From Scatosoma sp964459515 (GTDB lineage Bacteria; Bacillota; Clostridia; Christensenellales; Borkfalkiaceae), in NCBI GenBank assembly GCA_964459515.1, contig CAYWML010000021.1:1-21763 (forward strand): a stretch of DNA of 21,763 nucleotides. The letters are read 5' to 3'. Shown here piece after piece: positions 15,149 through 21,763 of this stretch (its first letter is position 1; every line of letters starts with the position of its first letter). The position numbers and the translations under genes are program-made. Below the pieces are notes generated by a model that did no database searches, was not told the DNA's origin, and was given only the letters and a program-made list of their open reading frames with translations.

Positions 15149-15505
15149 ATGCGTTTCAAAGTGAAAAATTGCGACGAATTGCAGCTTGCGTTGGACGCGC
15201 TTTGCCGATATTTGCGGGATCGACAAGTTTCGCAGGAACGGATTTTCGATAGCCGCGTGGTCGCGTGCGAGTTGATCGGGAACGTATTGCGGCACGCCGA
15301 AGGGGAAGCGGAGCTGCAAAGCGTGGTGCAAAACGGCTATATCGAGTTGACGGTGGCGTCCGATACGGCTTGCGCGTTGCCGCAGAAAATCGAATGCGCG
15401 GACGTATACGCCGAGCACGGGCGCGGCTTATACTTGGTGGAACAGCTCAGCGAACGCATGACGGTGGAGACAAACGCGATAAAAGTGTTGCTGCATTGTT
15501 TATAA
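15149..15505 (+). CDS. Second HATPase-like protein (candidate anti-sigma kinase)
   Basis: 118 residues preceded by a strong AAGGAGG, 5 nt from the ATG. The N-box is intact, with Glu41 and Asn45 in VVACELIGNVLRHA, and a G2-like box HGRGLYLVEQLS is at 90-101. The G1 position has the Asp (Asp72, in ASDTAC) but lacks the G-x-G. This makes it closer to an ATP-binding GHKL kinase of the RsbW type than the gene at 14039. In the Bacillus sigB operon this slot holds the phosphatase RsbX, so the layout is unusual. It may supply the kinase activity missing from the first RsbW-like protein; that is inference. Confidence 0.7.
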   Translation: MRFKVKNCDELQLALDALCRYLRDRQVSQERIFDSRVVACELIGNVLRHAEGEAELQSVVQNGYIELTVASDTACALPQKIECADVYAEHGRGLYLVEQLSERMTVETNAIKVLLHCL

Positions 15506-15520
15506 TAGAAATATATTTGT

Positions 15521-15552
15521 CCTTGCCGCGGCGCGTTTGCGCCGTGGCAAGG
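15521..15552. repeat. 14-bp hairpin after the sigma operon, possible terminator
   Basis: CCTTGCCGCGGCGC (15521-15534) pairs with 15539-15552 around a GTTT loop, with one G-T wobble. There is no T tract on either side, so if it ends the sigma operon it does so without a classical tail. Confidence 0.55.
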
Positions 15553-15599
15553 ACAAAAGCGTATTTTACGGAAGAAACGCGAAACACAGCCGAAAATCC

Positions 15600-15628
15600 T
15601 TGAAAAAAAAATAATTTTGCTGTATAAT
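15600..15628 (+). promoter_or_regulatory. Sigma-A promoter of the PucR/CdaR-type gene
   Basis: TTGAAA at 15600-15605, 17 nt, TATAAT at 15623-15628. Expected start is about 15635, giving a leader of about 40 nt before the ATG at 15676. Confidence 0.85.
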
Positions 15629-15675
15629 GTGTTGTGTAGCAACAGAAACGTGCTTAATGCGCGATAAGGAGAATT

Positions 15676-16692
15676 ATGTCCGAATTAGAAAAAATCATTG
15701 CGGAACTTCGGAAAAATTTGGGGCTTTCCGTGCGATATTACGTGGAAAACGCAAGGGCGAAGGACGTGCCCGCTTGCGATTTTTCCTTCGAGGGGGTTGC
15801 CGACGACGGACAGCATACCTATTTCCGCTTCTTGCATAAAAATACGGGCTACGTCGGCGTGCTCGACGGGGCGACGGCTACGGAGCGGAATTACGCCGCT
15901 TTGTTGCCTTCGTATATCGAAAGCTTTGCGGAAAAGGAAGGCGAATGGACGAAAACAGAGTTTTTAAGGCGTATTTTGCGCGGCGAATGTTCTTCGATGA
16001 GCGTTTATAAATACATGTCGAAGTATTCTTTGCGCGGTATGCCGTGTTTCGTCGTTTCGTTGCGCGTTCCGCGATTGTTGAAAGAAACGCTCGCCGTTTT
16101 GGAACAGTACGGCGGCAACAGTCTGGACACCGCGCTTCCTATGCAGGAGGACGGTTGCGTGCTCGTCAAATTCTTGCGCAAGGAGGACGGCGAGTATCGT
16201 TCTTCCATCGATTACGCAGAATATTTGGTGCAGATTTTGAAAGAAGAGCTAGGCATAGACGTTTTGGCAGGCGTGGGCGCGACGGTGGGAGATTTGAAAG
16301 ACGTCGGAACGTCGTACGTCGGGGCGGAGAACGCTTTAAGGTACGCCGACGTGTTCGATGCGGCAGGCAACGTGCATTCCTATCGGGAGTTTTTGCTGGT
16401 GAAGCTTTTGGACGATTTGCCCGAGAGCCGCTTGGCAGAGTATCTTTCGGAGTTGTTCGAAACGAGCTTGAAAGAGGTTTTCGACGACGAAGAAATGTTG
16501 CGTACGGCGGAAACGTTCTTGCAATGCAGCCTGAACGTCAGCGAAACTTCGCGCAATCTGTATATGCACCGCAATACGCTGCTATATCGCTTGGATAAGA
16601 TCGAAAAGACGACGGGATTGAATATTCGTTCCTTTTCCGACGCCGTTTCTTTTCGCGTGTTGACGATTTTGCATAAATTGTCGAAAAAATAA
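15676..16692 (+). CDS. PucR/CdaR-type helix-turn-helix transcription regulator
   Basis: 338 residues. The C-terminal region (about 286-338) has the hallmark of this family: LNVSETSRNLYMHRNTLLYRL followed by DKIEKTTGLN, a helix-turn-helix with the conserved H-R-N-T-L-x-Y-R-L. The central part resembles the degenerate GGDEF-like region often found before it. The N-terminal 100 residues are not recognised and would be the input domain. AAGGAG lies 4 nt before the ATG. Relatives respond to purine catabolites or sugar diacids, but no catabolic operon is adjacent, so the ligand is unknown. It has its own promoter, and the S41 peptidase gene follows after 54 nt and may be co-transcribed. Confidence 0.85.
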   Translation: MSELEKIIAELRKNLGLSVRYYVENARAKDVPACDFSFEGVADDGQHTYFRFLHKNTGYVGVLDGATATERNYAALLPSYIESFAEKEGEWTKTEFLRRILRGECSSMSVYKYMSKYSLRGMPCFVVSLRVPRLLKETLAVLEQYGGNSLDTALPMQEDGCVLVKFLRKEDGEYRSSIDYAEYLVQILKEELGIDVLAGVGATVGDLKDVGTSYVGAENALRYADVFDAAGNVHSYREFLLVKLLDDLPESRLAEYLSELFETSLKEVFDDEEMLRTAETFLQCSLNVSETSRNLYMHRNTLLYRLDKIEKTTGLNIRSFSDAVSFRVLTILHKLSKK

Positions 16693-16746
16693 GCGTTGCG
16701 CGTACGGCGTTTTACGCCGCACGGCGGACGAATACGGGAGGGAAAA

Positions 16747-18090
16747 ATGCGTAGTAAACGAAATAAAGAGCAATTCAACGCGACCATGCCCCGTGGGGAG
16801 GAGAAGCAAGCAAAGCGCAAACGCTTTTGGTTGCGCGCGGTTTTCGCGGTGGCTTTGGCTGGCGTGTCGTTCGTAAGCGGCGCGCTCGTGTTTTGGTTCT
16901 CGCTCGACGGCGGTATGCGAAAACTTATTCGCGTGAAAGATACGATCGACGGCAAATACTATTACGAAATCGACGACGATACGTTTTACGACGCGCTGTT
17001 TTCCGCCGTCAACGACGATTTGTTGGATAATTATTCTTCGTATATGACGGCGGATACGTACCTCGCGGCGCAGGGGGAATTGAACGGTTCGCGCAGCGGT
17101 ATCGGCTTGGTGTTTTCCACCGTTGACGAGCAAGGCAATAACAGAATGAAAATCGTGCGCGTTTGCGGCAATTCCCCGTCGGAACGTAGCGGAATTACGA
17201 CAGGAGAGAGCGTAATCGGCTTCGGTTTATCGGAGGACGAGTTGACGGAAAGTCGAGCGTTTGACGAGCTTTCGGCGTTTTTATCGGCGCGCGCGACGGG
17301 CGAAAACTTTTTCTTGCAGATAGAGAACGGCGAGGAGAGCCGCGTCGTAGCTTTGGCAAAAGAGGAATACGTGGAAAATTACGTGTTTTATCGCAGCTCG
17401 ACGACGGCGTACGGCTTTATCGGCGACGACGCGTTGACGCCGACTTCGGTCGGAACGTCGCTTTCCTGTTTGGACGACGATACCGCGTATATACGGTTGG
17501 TGCAATTCGGCGGCGTTGCGGCGGAGGCGTTCGACAAAGCCATGGCAATATTCGATGCGGAGGGGAAGAAAAACTTGGTGTTGGATTTGCGCGATAACGG
17601 CGGCGGCTATTTAGACGTGATGCAGGATATAGCCGGATATTTTTGCAAAGGCACGTCGGGCAGACCGACGGTGGCGATTGCCGATTACGGCGAGAAACAG
17701 CAAACGTTTAAGGCGAAAAAGAACGTATACGATAAATATTTTTCGTCCGATAGCCGCATTTGCGTACTCGCAAACGAGGGAACGGCGTCCGCTTCGGAAT
17801 GCCTTATGGGGTGTATGCTGGATTACGGCGCGACGAGTTACGCCGATATATGCTTGACGGAGGTCGACGGCGTAGCCAAAACGTACGGCAAGGGCATCAT
17901 GCAGACGACCTATTATTTAGGCTTGCGGAAAGACGCGTTAAAGTTGACGACGGCGGAGATAAAGTGGCCCTACGGCAACAGCATTCACGGGCGCGGTATT
18001 CTTGCCGAGGACGGCGCGAAAACCGTCGCTTTTAACGACGAGGGGGATTGCGAGTTGCAAACGGCAATAGCCGCCTTGTTCGCAAAGTAG
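16747..18090 (+). CDS. Membrane-anchored S41 (CtpA-like) serine peptidase
   Basis: 447 residues from the ATG at 16747, chosen for the GGGAGGG just upstream; the longer frame from 16696 has no such site. A basic N-terminus precedes one transmembrane segment (about 31-51), so the rest is extracytoplasmic. A PDZ-like segment (about 115-200) contains SGIGLVFS and SGITTGESVIG. The S41 core carries LDLRDNGGGYL, the nucleophile region NEGTASASE with Ser348 at the position of the catalytic Ser in the SASASE motif, and Lys382 in TYGKG. The Ser-Lys gap is 34 residues, longer than the 25 seen in Tsp/CtpB. A short hairpin CGGCGT-TTT-ACGCCG (16705-16719) lies between it and the regulator gene. The substrate is unknown. 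Confidence 0.9.
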   Translation: MRSKRNKEQFNATMPRGEEKQAKRKRFWLRAVFAVALAGVSFVSGALVFWFSLDGGMRKLIRVKDTIDGKYYYEIDDDTFYDALFSAVNDDLLDNYSSYMTADTYLAAQGELNGSRSGIGLVFSTVDEQGNNRMKIVRVCGNSPSERSGITTGESVIGFGLSEDELTESRAFDELSAFLSARATGENFFLQIENGEESRVVALAKEEYVENYVFYRSSTTAYGFIGDDALTPTSVGTSLSCLDDDTAYIRLVQFGGVAAEAFDKAMAIFDAEGKKNLVLDLRDNGGGYLDVMQDIAGYFCKGTSGRPTVAIADYGEKQQTFKAKKNVYDKYFSSDSRICVLANEGTASASECLMGCMLDYGATSYADICLTEVDGVAKTYGKGIMQTTYYLGLRKDALKLTTAEIKWPYGNSIHGRGILAEDGAKTVAFNDEGDCELQTAIAALFAK

Positions 18091-18156
18091 ATTTTATCGC
18101 CGTTTCCCTGCCCCGTAAGGGCGAAAGGACATTTTGGGGAAAAATCGCGGCGGAGA

Positions 18157-18211
18157 GCGGCGTTTTGCACCGACTTTATCGTGCAATCCGCGTAAATTTC
18201 TTTCTTTTTTT
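18157..18211 (+). terminator. Possible terminator after the S41 peptidase gene
   Basis: TTGCAC (18165-18170) pairs with GTGCAA (18181-18186), with outer GCGG/CCGC flanks across an internal loop. A T-rich stretch (18197-18211) follows. The rest of the 296-bp gap holds only AT-rich sequence and the promoter at 18274. Confidence 0.35.
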
Positions 18212-18273
18212 GTCCCCGAACTGCTAAAATTAAAAAAAATCGTGAAAAAATTAAAAATATTTCCCTCTAAGTA

Positions 18274-18302
18274 TTGACATGAGAACGGAAAAGTGTTATA
18301 AT
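18274..18302 (+). promoter_or_regulatory. Perfect consensus sigma-A promoter
   Basis: TTGACA at 18274-18279, 17 nt, TATAAT at 18297-18302, with AT-rich sequence upstream like an UP element. Expected start is about 18309, giving a leader of about 78 nt to the ATG at 18387. This predicts strong constitutive expression of the membrane protein gene. Confidence 0.9.
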
Positions 18303-18386
18303 ACAAGAAAATGAATCGTTTTATGCTCTTTTGCGTTTCGCGCGGGAGCGGAACAAAAATTCAAATATTTTTTCAGGAGATTTGTT

Positions 18387-19682
18387 ATGAGCAAAGACAA
18401 AACCCAACCTCAGAAAAAGAACGTCGGACATCGTATTTTTGCGTTGATCCTGCTTGCCGTCAGCGTAGCGTCGCTCTTCTTGCCGATCCATACGTTGACT
18501 TTCGCGGATAATGCGTTCGGTACGGAAAATCAAACGCTTATCAAAGCTTTGACGGCAAGATTCGAAAACGGATTTTCGCCTTTCATTGCGAAAGGTTCGT
18601 CCATCGCTGTTTTGTACGGCGTATTCTTCTACGCTTTGATTGCGTTGCTTGCCGTTTCCGCGATTGCTTGTATCGTGGCGATTTTCACGAAGAAAGCGCC
18701 GGCTATCGTGCGTTTTGCGTGTGGCTTGCTTTGCGTAGGCTTTGCTATGTATACGCTTGCTTTCTATCTTTTTACGCATTACTTGCATGAGATCCCCACG
18801 ATGGATGTTGAAGTAACTTACGACATCGTCGCGATTGCATTGACGGCGGTTTTCGCAATCCTCTATTTCGTGCTCGCGCTTGCTAAAAACGGAAAGAAAG
18901 CTTGGCTTTCGTTGTTGCACCTGTTGCTTACGTTGGTTTATACCGCGGCAATCGCAATCGTCTTCGTAAAAGACGGTTCGGCGGCGAGCAACGCGTTGGA
19001 CGCAGTTTCCGCAGGTAAAGCTTTGGCTATCGGCGTCGTCGTATGGGTTGTCATCAACGCATTGCTTTCCGTACATTGTTTGAAAAACGGAAAGCACGGT
19101 TCGGTCGTTCGTTCGATTATTTCGTTTGTCGCTTTGCTTTGCCTTGCTTACGCGGTTTCTAAGATGGAAGGCGGTAAGCACTTCATCTGGATCGGCGTAG
19201 CGGCTCTTGCGGTCGTTTTGCAGTTCGTTATCGTGATTTCCCGTTCCGAAAAGCAACACAAGAAAGCGTTGAAGATTACGGAAGAAGAAATTCATCAGAG
19301 CTTCACGACGGAGCAATATGCGGAAGCCGAAGAGTACAAGGGCGGCCCTGTTGCCGGCGTTGTGAAAGCGGCGGAAGTTAATCCGAGCGATTTGGCGTAT
19401 AAGACCAAGCAGAAAGCGTACACCGCAGGTTACGATTTCTTCAACTGCAAGAGTTACGATCCTTTCATCGCTATGCTCGACGAGGCGGAAAGAAGAGAAT
19501 TTACCGAATTGTTCATTCTCGGTTGGAAAGGCGTTATGCCCGAAATCCCCGAATACGTTGTCGGCGGCGACAATAAAGACTTCTTCCAGAAGCTGTTTAT
19601 CTACCTCGGACAATACAGAGATAGAATTTCCTCGAAGCTTCTTTCTAAGATTTATCAGTTCTCTACGAAGCAGATGTTCTAA
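18387..19682 (+). CDS. Membrane protein with 8 predicted helices and cytosolic C-terminal domain
   Basis: 431 residues; I do not recognise a named family. By eye there are about eight hydrophobic segments, at roughly 17-38, 73-100, 106-131, 144-164, 171-193, 211-232, 240-258 and 265-285. A soluble charged domain follows from about 286 to the end. The C-terminal part, with DEAERREFTELFILGWKG, YVVGGDNKDFFQKLFIYLG and YRDRISSKLLSKIYQF, looks like a compact helical domain. AGGAG lies 7 nt before the ATG. The gene has a perfect promoter and its own strong terminator, so it is monocistronic. No catalytic or transport motif is visible; a role in the envelope is only a guess. Confidence 0.8.
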   Translation: MSKDKTQPQKKNVGHRIFALILLAVSVASLFLPIHTLTFADNAFGTENQTLIKALTARFENGFSPFIAKGSSIAVLYGVFFYALIALLAVSAIACIVAIFTKKAPAIVRFACGLLCVGFAMYTLAFYLFTHYLHEIPTMDVEVTYDIVAIALTAVFAILYFVLALAKNGKKAWLSLLHLLLTLVYTAAIAIVFVKDGSAASNALDAVSAGKALAIGVVVWVVINALLSVHCLKNGKHGSVVRSIISFVALLCLAYAVSKMEGGKHFIWIGVAALAVVLQFVIVISRSEKQHKKALKITEEEIHQSFTTEQYAEAEEYKGGPVAGVVKAAEVNPSDLAYKTKQKAYTAGYDFFNCKSYDPFIAMLDEAERREFTELFILGWKGVMPEIPEYVVGGDNKDFFQKLFIYLGQYRDRISSKLLSKIYQFSTKQMF

Positions 19683-19710
19683 GCTTCTTGAGCGATTTCT
19701 CTTGAAATGT

Positions 19711-19738
19711 AAAGAACCGACTTTTGTCGGTTCTTTTT
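19711..19738 (+). terminator. Terminator of the 8-helix membrane protein gene
   Basis: AAAGAACCGAC (19711-19721), TTTT loop, GTCGGTTCTTT (19726-19736), with the T run extending to 19738. The stem is perfect, and an A-rich 5' arm makes it potentially bidirectional. Confidence 0.93.
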
Positions 19739-19806
19739 CGTGGTAAAATATGCGATATATAGGAGAATATTTATTCCGCATTCTCGAAAAGGCGGTACGT
19801 TTTCTC

Positions 19807-19835
19807 TTGAAAAAAACGTCGGGGTGTGTTATAAT
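19807..19835 (+). promoter_or_regulatory. Sigma-A promoter placing the start on the AUG of the GIY-YIG gene
   Basis: TTGAAA at 19807-19812, 17 nt, TATAAT at 19830-19835. A start 7 nt downstream falls on 19842, the A of the ATG. This predicts a leaderless mRNA. Confidence 0.8.
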
Positions 19836-19841
19836 ACAGAC

Positions 19842-20345
19842 ATGTTGGAAGAGTTGTTGAAAAAAGAAACGCAGGTGCTTTTGGCGGTACTTGCGGCGTG
19901 CGTGGTTCTTTCTCTATTCGTCGCGCTTTGGGGGCATAGGCGGCGATTGCGTATCGAACGGGCAGTCAAACGGCTGTCTACGGGGGAACGGACAATCACG
20001 CCGAAGAAATTTTTGGCGTTGCGCGGCAAACGCTTGAAGGGAGAAGGGCGGCGATTGTACGCCGAAACGTTGGAGTTCGCCGGGGTGTATATTCTTTATA
20101 ATAAAAAGAAAAATAAGTATTACGTCGGGCAAGCCGAACGAGTTTTGCAACGCGTAAACAATCATTTTACGGGCAAGGGCAACGGCGACGTGTATGCCGA
20201 TTATAAATACGGCGATAAGTTCGTCATTCGCATGATCGCGCTGAAAGGGAGCGGCTATAAAACACTGAACGCTTTGGAACGGCATGAAATACAGGCTTAC
20301 GACGCGTTCGCTTCGGGGTACAATAAAACGCGCGGCAATCGTTGA
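19842..20345 (+). CDS. Membrane-anchored GIY-YIG domain protein
   Basis: 167 residues from the ATG at 19842. A GTG start at 19740 would add 34 residues but lies upstream of the promoter. One N-terminal transmembrane helix (about 13-33, VLLAVLAACVVLSLFVALW) is followed by a basic linker rich in Arg and Lys (about 34-60). A C-terminal GIY-YIG nuclease-type domain contains GVYIL (81-85), YYVGQ (93-97), a downstream Arg-rich helix, the acidic ALERHEIQAYDAF helix with the usual metal-ligand Glu, and YNKTRGN at the end. All core motif elements look present, so it may be catalytically active, held at the cytoplasmic face of the membrane. No ribosome-binding site is seen. The aldehyde dehydrogenase gene follows after 16 nt. 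Its substrate and role are unknown. Confidence 0.83.
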   Translation: MLEELLKKETQVLLAVLAACVVLSLFVALWGHRRRLRIERAVKRLSTGERTITPKKFLALRGKRLKGEGRRLYAETLEFAGVYILYNKKKNKYYVGQAERVLQRVNNHFTGKGNGDVYADYKYGDKFVIRMIALKGSGYKTLNALERHEIQAYDAFASGYNKTRGNR

Positions 20346-20361
20346 AAAAAGGAGAATGGGC

Positions 20362-21744
20362 ATGGAACAAAAGGAAATCGAAGGGATACTCGAAGAACAA
20401 CGGCGGTATTTTGCCACGGGCGAAACGCTGTCCGTCGCGTTTCGAAAACGGACGTTGCAAACGCTGTATGCCGCCGTGCAAACGCGAGAAACGGAAATCG
20501 CCGCCGCTTTGCGCGCCGATTTGGGCAAGAGCGCGACGGAAAGCTATATGTGCGAAATCGGTATGTGCCTTTCGGAAATTCGTTATCTTATCAAACACTT
20601 GCGCCGTTTCGCCCGTAAAAAGCGCGTGCATACGCCGTTGGCACAGTTTGCGGCGAAAAGCTACGTATTGCCTTGTCCCTACGGCAATACGCTGATCATG
20701 AGCCCGTGGAACTATCCCTTTCTGTTGTCGATAGAACCGCTTGCCGACGCGCTTGCTGCAGGAAATACGGTCGTCTTAAAACCGAGCGCGTACGCGCCGC
20801 GCACGAGCGAACTTCTCGCCGATATGCTCGCTTCGTCGTTCCCGACGAAATACGTGACGGCGGTGACGGGCGGCCGCGCGGAGAACGCTTGCCTTTTGGA
20901 ACAGTCCTTCGATTTCGTGTTTTTTACGGGTAGTCAAGCCGTCGGGAAAGAGGTGTTACGCCACACGGCGGAACGCCTTACGCCTGCCGTTTTGGAATTG
21001 GGCGGAAAAAGCCCTTGTATCGTGGACGAAACCGCGAAGTTGCCCTTGGCGGCGAAACGTATCGTTTTCGGGAAATTTTTGAATTGCGGACAGACTTGCG
21101 TTGCGCCCGATTACGTGCTGTGTCACGCTTCGGTGAAGGAAGAGCTTTTGCAAGAAATACGCAGGCAGGTATGCGTTCAATACGGAAAAGAGCCTTTGAA
21201 AAATCTCGATTACGGAAAAATCGTCAACGAGAAGCATTTTGAACGCCTTTGCGGACTTATCGACGAAACGAAAATAGCGTTCGGTGGGGGCAGGGACGCG
21301 TTGAAGCTGCAAATCGAACCGACGGTGCTCGACGGCGTAGAGCTTTCGGACGCCGTTATGCAGGAAGAAATTTTCGGGCCGATTTTGCCGATTTTGACGT
21401 ATGAAAATTTCGAGGAGGCGTACGCGCTCGTAGAACGTATGCAAAAGCCGCTTGCGCTATACCTATTCTCGGAAAATCGCCGTCGCATAAAAGAGGTAAC
21501 GCGGCGATTGCGCTACGGCGGCGGTTGTATCAACGATACCGTCATTCACCTTGCTTCCAGCGAACTCGGCTTCGGCGGCGTGGGCGAGAGCGGCATGGGC
21601 GCGTACCACGGAAAAACGGGCTTCGATACTTTTTCCCATAAAAAGAGTATCGTCGATAAAAAGACGTTCGTCGACATGCCGATACGCTATCAGCCGTATA
21701 AAAAAGGATTTTTTGCGTGGTTGTTGCGCATCTTTATGCGATAG
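20362..21744 (+). CDS. Aldehyde dehydrogenase, class-3/fatty aldehyde type
   Basis: 460 residues. The ATG at 20362 is chosen because GGAG lies 7 nt upstream; the ATG at 20356 is too close to it. The enzyme oxidises aldehydes to acids with NAD(P)+. Visible are SPWNYPF with the oxyanion Asn117, the GNTVVLKPS cofactor site, FTGS, the general base Glu212 in LELGGKSP, and the nucleophile Cys246 in CGQTCVAPDY. Length and motif wording fit the class-3 (ALDH3-like) group rather than the 500-residue class. The C-terminus is basic and hydrophobic (KKGFFAWLLRIFMR), recalling the membrane tail of fatty aldehyde dehydrogenases. It probably shares the promoter at 19807 with the GIY-YIG gene. Confidence 0.93.
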   Translation: MEQKEIEGILEEQRRYFATGETLSVAFRKRTLQTLYAAVQTRETEIAAALRADLGKSATESYMCEIGMCLSEIRYLIKHLRRFARKKRVHTPLAQFAAKSYVLPCPYGNTLIMSPWNYPFLLSIEPLADALAAGNTVVLKPSAYAPRTSELLADMLASSFPTKYVTAVTGGRAENACLLEQSFDFVFFTGSQAVGKEVLRHTAERLTPAVLELGGKSPCIVDETAKLPLAAKRIVFGKFLNCGQTCVAPDYVLCHASVKEELLQEIRRQVCVQYGKEPLKNLDYGKIVNEKHFERLCGLIDETKIAFGGGRDALKLQIEPTVLDGVELSDAVMQEEIFGPILPILTYENFEEAYALVERMQKPLALYLFSENRRRIKEVTRRLRYGGGCINDTVIHLASSELGFGGVGESGMGAYHGKTGFDTFSHKKSIVDKKTFVDMPIRYQPYKKGFFAWLLRIFMR

Positions 21745-21748
21745 AGGG

Positions 21749-21760
21749 CGCGCTTGCGCG
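21749..21760 (+). terminator. Start of a hairpin after the aldehyde dehydrogenase gene, cut by the window
   Basis: CGCG-CTTG-CGCG lies 5 bp after the stop. Any T tract would be beyond the right edge, so this is only a possible terminator. Confidence 0.25.
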
Positions 21761-21763
21761 ACA

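Noticed and set aside
18311..18511. 66-codon frame starting 9 nt after the TATAAT at 18297
   Set aside because: It could be a leaderless leader peptide, but it overlaps the membrane protein gene out of frame, shows no family features, and that gene has its own AGGAG.

Overview
The window is 21.8 kb of roughly half-GC bacterial DNA in which every gene I accept lies on the + strand. The promoters are near-consensus sigma-A sites with 17-nt spacers, the ribosome-binding sites are GGAG/GGAGG, there is a partner-switching sigma-factor operon, and there is a long lipoprotein built of CxxC modules. Together these suggest a member of the Bacillota, probably an uncultured Clostridia lineage; I cannot place it lower. 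The window starts inside metK and ends just after an aldehyde dehydrogenase gene.

Layout. 1-888 is the 3' part of metK with its terminator. 889-1824 has no gene. It holds two copies (R1, R2) of a roughly 136-bp multi-hairpin repeat, a 140-bp MITE-like element inserted in R1, a perfect sigma-A promoter, a candidate small RNA or attenuated leader, and a strong terminator. 1825-6609 encodes a 1594-residue lipoprotein with about 16 CxxC modules. It is followed by a terminator and three more tandem repeat copies (R3-R5) plus a remnant of the MITE end. 7446-13621 is a run of core genes: secA, prfB, tsaD and a heavy-metal/manganese-type membrane transporter. 13729-15505 is a tight four-gene sigma operon: STAS anti-anti-sigma, degenerate RsbW-like protein, SigB/F-type sigma factor, and a second HATPase-like protein. 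15676-18090 carries a PucR/CdaR-type regulator and an S41 peptidase. 18387-21744 carries an 8-helix membrane protein, a membrane-anchored GIY-YIG protein whose mRNA looks leaderless, and a class-3-like aldehyde dehydrogenase.

How it fits together. secA, prfB and tsaD are housekeeping genes for secretion, translation termination and tRNA t6A modification. The sigma operon looks like a self-contained stress or differentiation switch, and a SigB-like promoter sits just upstream of it, which suggests autoregulation. The lipoprotein gene, with its own promoter, leader and terminator, is bracketed by same-orientation repeats and so looks like a discrete accessory cassette between metK and secA.

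Most noteworthy: (1) the repeat family and the MITE that twice occupies the same site inside it; (2) the sigma operon with two different RsbW-like proteins; (3) the promoter-hairpin-terminator unit in front of the giant lipoprotein gene; (4) the leaderless membrane-tethered GIY-YIG gene; (5) an Illumina-adapter-like stretch inside metK that may be an assembly artefact.
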